DNA of 64,000 bases from Micromonospora tarapacensis (GTDB lineage: Bacteria > Actinomycetota > Actinomycetes > Mycobacteriales > Micromonosporaceae): assembly GCF_019697375.1 (NCBI RefSeq), contig NZ_JAHCDI010000004.1:4823324-4887323 (forward strand), written 5' to 3'. A program made the translations under genes and the position numbers. Positions 38,897 through 47,207 of the stretch are shown here, in pieces. The notes under the pieces were generated by a model. The model made no database searches. It was given only the letters and a program-made list of their open reading frames with translations, and was not told where the DNA came from. Numbering within the stretch: the stretch's first letter is position 1; each line of letters begins with the position of its first letter.

Positions 38897-39526
38897 TCAG
38901 GTTCGGTCCGCGTTCAACCTTCCGGCCCAGCGCTGGGACAGGGTGTGCGGCACGCCCAGGGCGTCGAGCACCTTGCCGGCCACGAAGTCGATGAGTTGCG
39001 CCGCGGAGGCGTTGGCTCCGGCACCGTAGAAGCCGGGACTGGCCGGCAGCACCACCGCTCCGGCATCGTGCAACGCGATCAGGTGTTCCAGGTGGCTGCG
39101 GGTCACCGGCGTCTCGCGGGGCACGACGACCACCCGGCGGCGTTCCTTGAGGTTCACCTCGGCGGCGCGCTGCAGGAGGTCCTTCGAGAGCCCGATGGCT
39201 ATTCCGGCACAGGCCGCCGTGCTGGCCGGCACCACCGCCATACCGCGGACCGGATAGGAGCCGCTGCTCGGCCCGGCGGCCAGGTCACCGGCGGGCCAGT
39301 GCCGGACGTCCGCTTCGCCGAGGTCCCGCCCGAGCCAGGCCGCCAGGTCCTCCGCCCAGTGCGCGTCGCGGAACGGCCGCCCGGTCTCGTCGAGGACGGT
39401 CAGCCGGGCGGCCCGGGAGACGATCAGATCCACCGGTTCTCCCGCGTCGAGCAGCCCGCGTACGACCGCGATCGCGTACGGCGTGCCGGAGGCACCGGAG
39501 ACGCCGACCACCCATGGTTCGCGCAT
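38897..39526 (-). CDS. mqnM: UbiX-type flavin prenyltransferase of menaquinone synthesis (MqnM)
   Basis: This 209-residue protein starts VVGVSGASGTPYAIAVVRGL and has DLIVSRAARLTVLDE, VPASTAACAGIAIGLSKDLLQRAAEV and PRETPVTRSHLEHL, the UbiX/Pad1 blocks. UbiX makes prenylated FMN for a UbiD decarboxylase, here most likely the MqnL-type gene nearby. ATG 39526 is used; the longer frame to 39724 runs into the divergent terpene synthase promoter. It is separated from mqnP-mqnL by the terpene synthase gene. Confidence 0.88.
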   Translation of the reverse strand: MREPWVVGVSGASGTPYAIAVVRGLLDAGEPVDLIVSRAARLTVLDETGRPFRDAHWAEDLAAWLGRDLGEADVRHWPAGDLAAGPSSGSYPVRGMAVVPASTAACAGIAIGLSKDLLQRAAEVNLKERRRVVVVPRETPVTRSHLEHLIALHDAGAVVLPASPGFYGAGANASAAQLIDFVAGKVLDALGVPHTLSQRWAGRLNADRT

Positions 39527-39677
39527 TCCCTCAGCCTGCCTGGTCGTCGCCGGGGAGGATCGGGCACCCCGTCGAACCGTTACCCCACCGATGTCCGGCG
39601 GGAATGCGGTGACCACGGCGACCTGGCATGCTGCCGATGGCAGAGCGCCAGCGGGGGCGGACTGGGGAGGATCCGGG

Positions 39678-40676
39678 ATGACCGACAAGATCATCCCCGC
39701 GCCGGCCACCCGCGTCGAGGACATCCTGCCGTCCCTTCGCGCCGCCTGCCCCGTCCCGCCCAGGCTCTCGCCCCACGCCGACCAGGTGCAGGGCTGGCTG
39801 GTGTCCTGGCTGCCACAGACCGGGTTGCCGTTGGACGCGCCGAGTCGCGAACGGCTCGGCCGGGCCGGCTTCGCCCGCTACGCGGGACGGCTCTACCCGG
39901 ACGCCGCCGAGCCCGACCTGCGCGCGCTCGCCGCCCTGTTCACCTGGTTCTTCCTCGTCGACGACGCCTGCGACAAGCCCGGCCGGCTCGGGCTGCACGA
40001 GATCCGTGGCCTGCGCGACGGGGCGGTGGCCCTGTTGCGCGGCAATCCCCGGCAGCGGCAGGTGGGGCTGGGCGGCCCGCTGCGCCGGCTGCTGGTGCAC
40101 GCGTGGCGCGAGCCGCGGCGCCGGATGCCCGCCCGCTGGCGGTTGCGCTTCGCCGACGCGGTCGCCCACCACCTCGACGGGACCTGGCAGGAGGCGGTCA
40201 ACAAGGCCACCGGCCACACCCCCGGCGTCGACGAGTACGTCGGGCTGCGCCGGGCCACGTCGGCGGCTTACGTGTCGTACCCGCTTGTGGAATTCGTCAC
40301 CGGCCGGCCACTGCCGGACCCGGTCTACCACCATCCATTCCTGGGCCGGATCCGCGACGTCGGCAACGACCTGCTCTCCTGGTACAACGACATCGCCTCG
40401 CTGGAGCGGGACGAGGTCACCTCCGGCGGGCACAACCTGGTGCTGGTGCTGGCCGCGGAGCGCCGGGTGCCGCTGCCCGCCGCCGTCGAGCTGGCGGCGG
40501 AGCGCTGGCACGAGTCGATGCGTCGGTTCGTCGCCCTGACTGCCACGGTGCCGTCGTTCGGCCCGGCGCTGGACGGTGCCGTCACCGCTCACCTCGACGG
40601 GGTGGCCCGGGCCGTGCGCGGCACCATCGACTGGACCCTGGAGAGCGCCCGCTACGCGGTGCCGGGCCGCGGCTGA
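39678..40676 (+). CDS. Class I terpene synthase
   Basis: This 332-residue terpene cyclase has an Asp-rich metal motif D95-D96-A-C-D99 (FFLVDDACD), an NSE-type triad N230/S234/D238 (NDLLSWYND) and a C-terminal R325-Y326 pair, the three Mg/diphosphate signatures of bacterial sesqui- or diterpene synthases. ATG 39678 follows GGGGAGG. No tailoring P450 or prenyl synthase is adjacent. It lies between mqnM and mqnP on the opposite strand, so it interrupts an otherwise mqn segment. Product unknown. Confidence 0.88.
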   Translation: MTDKIIPAPATRVEDILPSLRAACPVPPRLSPHADQVQGWLVSWLPQTGLPLDAPSRERLGRAGFARYAGRLYPDAAEPDLRALAALFTWFFLVDDACDKPGRLGLHEIRGLRDGAVALLRGNPRQRQVGLGGPLRRLLVHAWREPRRRMPARWRLRFADAVAHHLDGTWQEAVNKATGHTPGVDEYVGLRRATSAAYVSYPLVEFVTGRPLPDPVYHHPFLGRIRDVGNDLLSWYNDIASLERDEVTSGGHNLVLVLAAERRVPLPAAVELAAERWHESMRRFVALTATVPSFGPALDGAVTAHLDGVARAVRGTIDWTLESARYAVPGRG

Positions 40677-41594
40677 TCAGGGCCGCAGGCCGAGCCGGAT
40701 CACCAGGTCGAGCAGGGCGAAGGCGAACAGCGCGATGCCGACGAAGCCGTTCGCGGTGAAGAACGCCCGGTTGACCCGGCTCAGGTCGCCCGGCGTGACC
40801 ACCAGGTGCTGATAGCCGAAGGCGACCGCGGTCAGCGCCACCCCGATCCACCAGAGCCAGCCGAAGCCGACAAGCACGCCGAACCACAGGAACAGCCCGA
40901 AGGTCACCACGTGCGCGACCGTGGAGGCGTGCAGCGCGAAGCGCAGCCCGTAGCGGGCCGGCACGCTGTGTACGCCGATCTTCCGGTCCACCTCGGCGTC
41001 CTGGCAGGCGTAGATCAGGTCGAAGCCGCCGATCCACAGCCCGACCGCGGCACCGAGCAGCCAGGCCGGCCAGGAGCCGGCGAAGGTGCCGGTCACCGCG
41101 AGCCAGGCGCCGACCGGGCCGACCGCCTGGGCGGCGGCCAGGATGGCGTGCGGCCAGTTGGTGAACCGCTTGCCGTACGGGTAGACCACCAGCGGGACCA
41201 CGGCCAGTGGGGCGAGCGCCAGGCAAAGCGGGTTGAGCAGGGCGGCGGCGGCGAGGAAGACCACCAGGGCGACGCCCGCGCCGGTCCAGGCCGTCCGCAG
41301 GCTCACCGCCCCGGTCACCAGCTCCCGATTTGCGGTACGCGGATTCCGCGCGTCGATCCGGCGATCCAGGATTCGGTTGGCGGCCATCGCGAACGTCCGC
41401 GCCCCGACCATCGCCACAGTGATCAGCAGCAGGTCGAGCCAGCGCACCCGCCCGCCGTTCACCTGCATCGCGGCCAGCGCCGACAGGTACGCGAACGGCA
41501 GCGCGAACACCGAGTGCTCGATCGCCACGAGATTGAGGAAGGACTTCACGCGCCCGGGGCGCTCGGTCGGCTGCACAGCGGCGGCGGTGGCCAT
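40677..41594 (-). CDS. mqnP: UbiA-family prenyltransferase of menaquinone synthesis (MqnP)
   Basis: This 305-residue integral membrane enzyme, with about nine helices, attaches the polyprenyl chain to the naphthoate-type acceptor in the futalosine route. The first Asp motif lies in NRILDRRIDARNPRTANRE and the second in YACQDAEVDRKIGVHS. ATG 41594 shares a base with the mqnL stop (TGATG), so the two are coupled. It converges tightly with the terpene synthase, which ends at the adjacent base. Confidence 0.92.
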   Translation of the reverse strand: MATAAAVQPTERPGRVKSFLNLVAIEHSVFALPFAYLSALAAMQVNGGRVRWLDLLLITVAMVGARTFAMAANRILDRRIDARNPRTANRELVTGAVSLRTAWTGAGVALVVFLAAAALLNPLCLALAPLAVVPLVVYPYGKRFTNWPHAILAAAQAVGPVGAWLAVTGTFAGSWPAWLLGAAVGLWIGGFDLIYACQDAEVDRKIGVHSVPARYGLRFALHASTVAHVVTFGLFLWFGVLVGFGWLWWIGVALTAVAFGYQHLVVTPGDLSRVNRAFFTANGFVGIALFAFALLDLVIRLGLRP

Positions 41595-43054
41595 CAGATG
41601 TCGTACTCCTTCCAGCGCTTGTCGACCAGGGAGACGACCTCGGGGGCCATGGTCATCTCCTCGGGCCAGCCCCGGTGGTAACCCTCCTCGGGAAGCTTGC
41701 GGGTGGCGTCGATGCCGGCCTTGCCACCCCAGAACTGCTGGTAGGACGAGTGATCCAGATGGTCCACCGGGCCCTCGGTGAGCAGCAGGTCCCGGGCGTA
41801 GTCGACGTTGCCGAACGCGCGGAAGGCGACCTCGCGGTAGTCGTGCACGTCGCAGTCCTCGTCCACGATCACGATCAGCTTGGTGAGCGACATCATGTGC
41901 GCGCCCCAGATCGCGTTCATCACTTTCTGGGCGTGCTTCGGGTAGCGCTTGCGGATCGACACGATCGCGCAGTTGTGGAAGACACCGGCGGCCGGCAGGT
42001 CGTAGTCGACGATGTCCGGAATCAGGAAACGCAGCAGCGGCGCGAAGATCCGCTCCGTGGCCTTGCCCAGACCGTGATCCTCCTGCGGCGGCTTCGAGGT
42101 GACGATCGAGTGGTAGACCGGGTCGCGTTGCATGGTCATCGCCTCGACGTGCAGCACCGGGAACGGTTCGACCGGGGTGTAGAAGCCGGTGTGGTCGCCG
42201 AACGGCCCCTCCGGCAGCCGCTCACCCGGCTCCAGGTAGCCCTCCAGCACCACCTGGGCGTGCGCCGGCACCTGCAACGGCACGGTCAGGCAGTCGACCA
42301 TCTCCACCCGCTCGCCGCGCAGGAAGCCGGCGAACAGGTACTCGTCGATGTCGGCCGGCAGCGGCGCACTCGACGCGTAACTGACCACCGGGTCGCAGCC
42401 GATGGCGATGGCGACCGGCAGCCGCTGGCCGAGCTGTTCGGCGACGGCGTGGTGCGCGGTGGAGTTCTTGTGGATCTGCCAGTGCATGCCGAGGGTGTTG
42501 TGGCTGTGCTGCTGGAGCCGGTAGAGGCCCAGGTTCCGCTTGCCGGTCTCCGGGTGCTTGGTGTGGGTCAGCCCGAAGTTGTGGAAGATCCCCCCGTCGC
42601 CGGGCCACACCTGGAGCCCGGGCAGCCGGTTGAGGTCGACGTCGTCACCCCGGTAGACCACCTGCTGGCAGGGGGCGGTCTTGACCTTCTTGGGCGGCAT
42701 CGACTTGAGCTGCATGACCTTGCCGAGGCCGCCCATCATGCCGGAGAAGCCCACCGGCAACTCCGGCTTGAGCATCTCGCCGATCCGGTTGCCGATCTCG
42801 TCCAGCGACTCGACGCCGAGCGCCATCGCGGTGCGCTTCTCGGTGCCGAACAGGTTGATCGCCACCGGCATCTCACCCCGGGTGGGTTGCTCGAACAGCA
42901 GCGCCGGCCCGTCGGCCCGCACCGTCCGGGTGACGATCTCGCTGATCTCCAGGGTCGGGTCGACCGGGACGCCGACGCGCCGCAGTTCGCCCGCGCGCTC
43001 CAGCGCCGCGAGGAAGTCCTTGAGATCGGTGTACGGGAAGCCACGAGCCGCCAT
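41594..43054 (-). CDS. mqnL: UbiD-family decarboxylase of menaquinone synthesis (MqnL)
   Basis: This 486-residue prenyl-FMN-dependent decarboxylase has the UbiD blocks YRGDDVDLNRLPGLQVWPGD, GLYRLQQHSHNTLGMHWQIHK, EGPFGDHTGFYTP and FHNCAIVSIRKRYPKHAQKV. In the futalosine route it removes the carboxyl group of the prenylated naphthoate before MenG methylation. ATG 43054. It is upstream of and coupled to mqnP, and its cofactor should come from the UbiX-type gene 2 kb away. Confidence 0.92.
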   Translation of the reverse strand: MAARGFPYTDLKDFLAALERAGELRRVGVPVDPTLEISEIVTRTVRADGPALLFEQPTRGEMPVAINLFGTEKRTAMALGVESLDEIGNRIGEMLKPELPVGFSGMMGGLGKVMQLKSMPPKKVKTAPCQQVVYRGDDVDLNRLPGLQVWPGDGGIFHNFGLTHTKHPETGKRNLGLYRLQQHSHNTLGMHWQIHKNSTAHHAVAEQLGQRLPVAIAIGCDPVVSYASSAPLPADIDEYLFAGFLRGERVEMVDCLTVPLQVPAHAQVVLEGYLEPGERLPEGPFGDHTGFYTPVEPFPVLHVEAMTMQRDPVYHSIVTSKPPQEDHGLGKATERIFAPLLRFLIPDIVDYDLPAAGVFHNCAIVSIRKRYPKHAQKVMNAIWGAHMMSLTKLIVIVDEDCDVHDYREVAFRAFGNVDYARDLLLTEGPVDHLDHSSYQQFWGGKAGIDATRKLPEEGYHRGWPEEMTMAPEVVSLVDKRWKEYDI

Positions 43055-43391
43055 GCCCGCAAGTCTCCCGCACCGCCCGACCGGGCTGCCAAGCGCGGGC
43101 GGACTTTCGGTCGGGGATCACCTCTCACGGGGGCGTCGGGTGTCGCACCCAGATCCAAGCTCATCACTCCCGACCGGCCCGGCGCGCAGGGCGCCGGTGT
43201 GCCGTCGGGTCTCGGGTCCGGTCGGGGCGAGCCTCGCCTGGGCTGGGTCCGAGCCTGTCGAGCTGAGAGCGCGAACGGATCGCAGGGACACCGCCATCCG
43301 GCAGATCCTGCGATGCTTGCCCCGCCCAGCCGGGCGCACCCCCGCGCGCCGCTCCTACCCGAGCAGAACGACGACTCCGAGGAGTGACACG
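43055..43391. other. Divergent intergenic region, no gene seen
   Basis: These 337 bases separate mqnL (leftward) from the transglutaminase-like gene (rightward). Open frames here lack family resemblance. Promoters for both genes should be present; no clear operator or RNA structure was recognised. Confidence 0.4.
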
Positions 43392-44279
43392 ATGGACCAG
43401 GGCAGGACGAACCTCTCCCGGTACGCCCGGCCGGGCCGGCTGACCTCCGCCGGATCGTTCACCCCGCTGCTCGAAGCCGTGCCGTCGGACCCGGCGGGGA
43501 TCGTCCGGACGATCCAGGGGTTGCTGATCCACGAGCACGTCGCCGGCGCGTACGGGGTCAGCCTGACCGACGCCGATCGGCAGACCGTGCACCTGCGGCC
43601 CGCCGACGAGATCCTCGCCCGCATCGCCGGTGGGCCGGATGACCTGCCGCTGACCACCTCCCGTGCCCCCGAGCAACGGGTGGCCGGTAACTGCCGGCAC
43701 TACTCGCTGCTGCTGGTCACGGCGCTGCGGGCCCGGGGCGTGGCGGCTCGTGCCCGCTGTGGCTTCGGCGACTATTTCGTCGACGGCTGGTACGAGGACC
43801 ACTGGGTAGCGGAGTACTGGCATCCCGAGCAACTGCGCTGGGTCATGGTCGACGCCCAGCTCGACGGGCGCCAGCGTGAGCTGTTCGGCATCGACTTCGA
43901 CGTCATGGACGTGCCGCGAGGCCGGTTCCTGGTGGCCGGTGAGGCCTGGGCCCGCTGCCGGGCCGGCGAGGCTGACCCGGACACCTTCGGGCTGCGCGTG
44001 ATCAACGAAGGCGGTTGGTGGTGGATCGCCGGCAACCTGATGCGCGACGCCGCCGCCCTGCACGCGGTGGAACTGCTGCCGTGGGACGTCTGGGGCGCGA
44101 TGCCCGTCCCCTTCGAGAAGATCGACGATGAGCGGATGACCCTCTTCGACGAACTGGCCCGACTCACCCGCGCGCCCGACGAGCACGCGGAAGAGCTGCG
44201 CCTGCTGTACGCCGACGAGCGGCTGCTGGTCCCCGCCACCGTCCGCAACGAACTGCGCGACCGCGACGAACCGGTGTGA
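43392..44279 (+). CDS. Transglutaminase-like domain protein
   Basis: This 295-residue cytosolic protein has a transglutaminase/protease-like core with a probable catalytic triad C101 (GNCRHYSLLL), H137 (EDHWVAEYW) and D154 (WVMVDAQ). The C-terminal half (INEGGWWWIAGNLMRDAAAL, LLPWDVWGAM) is conserved in actinobacterial homologues, but its role is unknown. ATG 43392 follows GGAG. The domain type can cleave or cross-link peptides; no signal peptide is present. Confidence 0.72.
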   Translation: MDQGRTNLSRYARPGRLTSAGSFTPLLEAVPSDPAGIVRTIQGLLIHEHVAGAYGVSLTDADRQTVHLRPADEILARIAGGPDDLPLTTSRAPEQRVAGNCRHYSLLLVTALRARGVAARARCGFGDYFVDGWYEDHWVAEYWHPEQLRWVMVDAQLDGRQRELFGIDFDVMDVPRGRFLVAGEAWARCRAGEADPDTFGLRVINEGGWWWIAGNLMRDAAALHAVELLPWDVWGAMPVPFEKIDDERMTLFDELARLTRAPDEHAEELRLLYADERLLVPATVRNELRDRDEPV

Positions 44280-44297
44280 GGACCAGTCCCGCCACCG

Positions 44298-44858
44298 TCA
44301 GGCAGCCGGCTGCCAGGCGTACGCAGCCAAGGGCGGGTCGATCGGCGCTCGGGTGAGTCGGTTGGCGAATGTGGAGAGGGTGTAGGTACCGACGCCGAGC
44401 ACCACGTCCAGAGCGTGCCGGGGCTGGTAGCCGGCGGCCAGGAAGGCGGACAACTCCTCGTCGGGCACCGCACCCCGATTGTCGAGCACGGCCAGGGTGA
44501 AGCGCCGCAACGTCTCCAGCCGCTCGTCGGGCAGATTCGTGCCGGCGCGCAGCGCGTCGATCAGCTCGGCGGCAGCGCCGTGCCGGACGAGAGTGGCGGT
44601 GTGCATGGCGACGCAGAGGTGGCATTCGTTTCGGCGGGCGATCGTGAGCACCACGACCTCCCGCTGGATCGGGTCCAGTCCACAGCTCTCGAAGCTGGCG
44701 TTGGCGGTCAGGAAGCCCTTGAGCAGTTCAGGAGACTCGGCCATCAGGCCGACCGCGCCGGGCAGGTAGCCGATCTTGCGGTGTACGCCGGTCATGGTGG
44801 CGCGGATGGCCTCCGGCGCGGTGTCGATGGTGTGGGTGGTGAAGACGTGCGTGGACAT
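44298..44858 (-). CDS. Carboxymuconolactone decarboxylase/AhpD-family protein
   Basis: This 186-residue all-helical protein has the redox motif C79-H-L-C82 with H86 (ECHLCVAMH), as in AhpD-like peroxidase reductants and CMD-fold enzymes. It is divergent from the MarR regulator 55 bases away and likely controlled by it. The pairing suggests an oxidative or electrophile stress response, which is inference. ATG start at 44858. Confidence 0.82.
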   Translation of the reverse strand: MSTHVFTTHTIDTAPEAIRATMTGVHRKIGYLPGAVGLMAESPELLKGFLTANASFESCGLDPIQREVVVLTIARRNECHLCVAMHTATLVRHGAAAELIDALRAGTNLPDERLETLRRFTLAVLDNRGAVPDEELSAFLAAGYQPRHALDVVLGVGTYTLSTFANRLTRAPIDPPLAAYAWQPAA

Positions 44859-44882
44859 GGCAGCACCCCTTGGCGTACGTTA

Positions 44883-44897
44883 GTCAACGTGGTTGAC
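44883..44897. promoter_or_regulatory. Candidate MarR operator
   Basis: GTCAAC-GTG-GTTGAC is a perfect inverted repeat in the 55-base gap between the divergent CMD-family and MarR genes. It is placed to control both. MarR proteins usually repress their own gene and a divergent neighbour through such a site. Confidence 0.6.
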
Positions 44898-44913
44898 CAA
44901 ACCGTAAACCAGG

Positions 44914-45399
44914 TTGTCGAAATTGCCAACACCTGATCCGCAGCGCCCCGGCTTCGTACTGCCACTGCTGCTGCTTGCCGGCTTCCGGACGCTCATCGAC
45001 GACCTGCACGCCGAGTTGGCCCGACAGGGCCACGCGGAGCTGCGCCCACTGCACGGCTTCGTGCTCCAGGCCGTCGGCGCCGACGGCACCACCGCCTCCG
45101 AGCTGGGCAACCGGCTTGGCGTCTCCAAGCAGGCCGCCGGCAAGACCGTCGACCGGCTGGTCGCCCTCGGCTACCTGGAACGCGCCGACGACCCCCGCGA
45201 CGCCCGCCGCAAGCGGGTCCGACTGACCCCGTACGGGCTCGACGGGCTAGGCCGGTCGGCCGTCATCTTCGACGAGCTGCGACAGCGCTGGACGGAAACG
45301 CTCGGTGCGGACCGGGTGGCAGCCATCGAGGACGACCTGCGCACCGTCACCCCGGCCAACTGGTTCCGGCTCGACATCCCCGGCTGGTTCACCGGCTGA
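44914..45399 (+). CDS. MarR-family transcriptional regulator
   Basis: This 161-residue regulator has a winged HTH, with TTASELGNRLGVSKQAAGKTVDRLVALGYLERADDPRDARRKRVRL as recognition helix and wing. It starts at TTG 44914, a weak start that would keep levels low; no better start is visible. It probably represses the divergent CMD-family gene through the palindrome between them. Its 3' end overlaps a DUF397 remnant on the other strand by 11 bases. Confidence 0.82.
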   Translation: MSKLPTPDPQRPGFVLPLLLLAGFRTLIDDLHAELARQGHAELRPLHGFVLQAVGADGTTASELGNRLGVSKQAAGKTVDRLVALGYLERADDPRDARRKRVRLTPYGLDGLGRSAVIFDELRQRWTETLGADRVAAIEDDLRTVTPANWFRLDIPGWFTG

Positions 45400-45584
45400 C
45401 CGGGAGCGCCTCCAGGAACGCCCGCCAGGCCGCCGGGCCGAAGACCAGCACCGCGCCGTCGCGGTCCTTGCTGTCCCGGACCGCGACCAGGCCGGGCAGG
45501 TTGTCGGCCACCTCGACGCAGTTGCCGCCGTTGGTGCTGCTCCGGGTGCTGGTCCGCCACCGGGCGGCCGGTCAACTCCGCCAC
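45389..45584 (-). pseudogene. DUF397 gene with frame disruption near its start
   Basis: From 45562 to the stop at 45389 the minus strand reads RWRTSTRSSTNGGNCVEVAD and continues to FGPAAWRAFLEALPVSR, a full DUF397 domain. In frame, a TGA lies four codons upstream and there is no start. The natural start VAELTG (GTG 45584) is out of frame by one extra or two missing bases in the stretch CGCCCGG. DUF397 genes in actinobacteria follow XRE regulators and act as their small partners, as the fragment upstream suggests. Confidence 0.65.
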
Positions 45585-45700
45585 CTCCGTCAACAACTCG
45601 ATCGACTGCCAGGACGGCAACGCCTCGCCCTGGATCGCCTCCCAGGAGGCCCGGATCGCCAGCACATCCTCGGTCGGCCACTGCACCAGCCTCGACAGGC
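45585..45700 (-). pseudogene. C-terminal fragment of an XRE-family (DUF5753) regulator
   Basis: The minus strand here reads VQWPTEDVLAIRASWEAIQG then EALPSWQSIELLTEVAEL. This matches the end of the Scr1/DUF5753 domain found in XRE regulators paired with DUF397 proteins. The N-terminal HTH and most of the domain are missing. The plus strand at 45702-45791 carries another short frame ending LRPRYRLPEVIRRADF and LSREPLR, possibly the tail of a different lost gene that I cannot name. The area looks like a deletion junction. Confidence 0.5.
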
Positions 45701-45819
45701 GACCACGATCACGCTCGACCTGCGCCCACGCTACCGCCTACCCGAGGTGATCCGCCGAGCCGACTTCCTCTCCCGCGAGCCCCTCCGCTGACCGCCGGCA
45801 CTCATGATTTCGAGTGATT

Positions 45820-45860
45820 CTTGGACAGTTCCCGTCAGCGAATAACGGAAACTGTCCAAG
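45820..45860. repeat. Palindromic element with 15-base arms
   Basis: Arms CTTGGACAGTTCCCG and CGGAAACTGTCCAAG differ from perfect symmetry at one base, with an 11-base spacer. It lies in a gene-poor stretch between the XRE/DUF397 debris and a small gene. It is probably one copy of a dispersed palindromic family; there is no T-run. Confidence 0.6.
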
Positions 45861-45930
45861 ATCTCGACGCACCTTGGGGGAATCTCACCAGCCGTGGACC
45901 GGGACGCCGGGCGACGACAGTATTGAGGGC

Positions 45931-46146
45931 ATGTCGGATGCGTACGTCGTCGGCCAACCGGACGGGCTGTCGCCGCTACAGGTCGAGCTGCGCGACGCCA
46001 TCGCCCGTGAGTTGCACGCACAGCTCGGGTTGCGGTCCGAGCGGATCGAGCTGGCCGATGTGCCGGAGGTCGCCTACCAGGTTGCCCTCCGGGTCAGCGA
46101 GACGCTGCGGCGGCACCGGCCGCTGTCGGCCCGGCCTCGGAGCTGA
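45931..46146 (+). CDS. Small conserved-looking protein of unknown function
   Basis: ATG 45931 begins a 71-residue frame (MSDAYVVGQPDGLSPLQVEL ... HRPLSARPRS) with two amphipathic helices and a basic C-terminus. GAGGG is very close before the ATG. I recognise no domain. It converges with resC, 32 bases from that gene's stop. Confidence 0.55.
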   Translation: MSDAYVVGQPDGLSPLQVELRDAIARELHAQLGLRSERIELADVPEVAYQVALRVSETLRRHRPLSARPRS

Positions 46147-46178
46147 GGTCGACACCTTCCCGGAGATCGCGTTGCGGG

Positions 46179-47207
46179 TCAGAGGCCGCCGTAGGAGTGC
46201 AGGCCCTCGAAGAAGATGTTCACGCCGAAGAGGTTCATCAGCACCGTCAGGAAGCCGAGGATGGCCAGCCAGGTGGCCACGTTCCGCTTCACGCTCGGTG
46301 TGGCCCGGGCGTGCAGGTAGCCCGCGTACACCACCCAGGAGATGAACGCCCAGGTCTCCTTCGGGTCCCAGCCCCACGGCCGGCCCCAGGCCGCCTCGGC
46401 CCAGATCGCCCCGGCGATCACCGCGAAGGTGAAGATCGGGAACGAGAAGGCGTGCAGCACGAAGGTGAGTCGCTCCAGGCCGGCCGCCGCGGGCAGCCGC
46501 TTCGCCAGGGTGTACGGGAAGCTGCGCTTGCCACTCTCGTACCCGGCCCGCATCAGGTACGCCGCCGCCGGGATCACGCCCAGCAGGAACAGACCCGAGG
46601 CGAAGACGATTGTCGACACGTGCACGATGAACCAGTACGAGTTGAGCGCCGGCACCAGCGGCACGATCGGGGTGTAGAGCACCAGCTCGGCGGTGGCCAC
46701 CAGCAGCACCATCACCAGCGTCAGGAACAGCCCGAGGCGGCGCAGGAACGGCCACTTCACCAGCACCACCAGCCAGGCGGCGACCCCGATGAACGAGACC
46801 GTGAGCACGAACTCGTACATGTTGCCCCAGGGCATCCGGTCCGCCGCGAGGCCGCGGGTAACCAGGCCGGCCAGGTGCAGCGCCGCGCCCAGGACGGTCA
46901 GTCCGACCGCGACCCGCCCGGCCAGCCCGGCCCGCCGCGCGATGCGCTCGGCCCGGTCGGGTACGGCGATCGCCGCACCGCCGCCCGCCGCACCGCCGCC
47001 CGCCAGCGCACCACTCCCCGCAGCCAGGCCGCCGCCGGCCGACACGCCGCCCGGGGCGGCAGCGGCGCCGACCAGTTCGCGCGTGGGTGCCGCGACGGCC
47101 CGAGCGCGCCCGTTGCCGAGGGCGTACTCGACCGCATGGCTGATCATCGCCAACAGGTACACCAGGGTGGCGATCGACACCACCTGGTCGGAGAGTGCGG
47201 ACATCAC
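46179..47207 (-). CDS. resC: Cytochrome c synthase subunit ResC/CcsA
   Basis: This 342-residue haem-handling membrane protein of System II cytochrome c maturation has the WWD haem-binding domain WGRPWGWDPKETWAFISW, plus WGNMYEFVLTVS and His residues in membrane helices. A Gly/Ala-rich loop of ~35 residues (APGGVSAGGGLAAGSGALAG...) follows the first helix and looks like a species-specific insert. The GTG start at 47207 overlaps the resB stop (GTGA); ATG 47204 is in frame. It acts with ResB to attach haem to apocytochrome c outside the membrane. Confidence 0.94.
   Translation of the reverse strand: MMSALSDQVVSIATLVYLLAMISHAVEYALGNGRARAVAAPTRELVGAAAAPGGVSAGGGLAAGSGALAGGGAAGGGAAIAVPDRAERIARRAGLAGRVAVGLTVLGAALHLAGLVTRGLAADRMPWGNMYEFVLTVSFIGVAAWLVVLVKWPFLRRLGLFLTLVMVLLVATAELVLYTPIVPLVPALNSYWFIVHVSTIVFASGLFLLGVIPAAAYLMRAGYESGKRSFPYTLAKRLPAAAGLERLTFVLHAFSFPIFTFAVIAGAIWAEAAWGRPWGWDPKETWAFISWVVYAGYLHARATPSVKRNVATWLAILGFLTVLMNLFGVNIFFEGLHSYGGL

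Noticed and set aside
38897..43054. Terpene biosynthetic gene cluster
   Set aside because: Neighbours are menaquinone genes (UbiX, UbiA and UbiD types with MqnM, MqnP and MqnL features), and no terpene tailoring enzyme is present.
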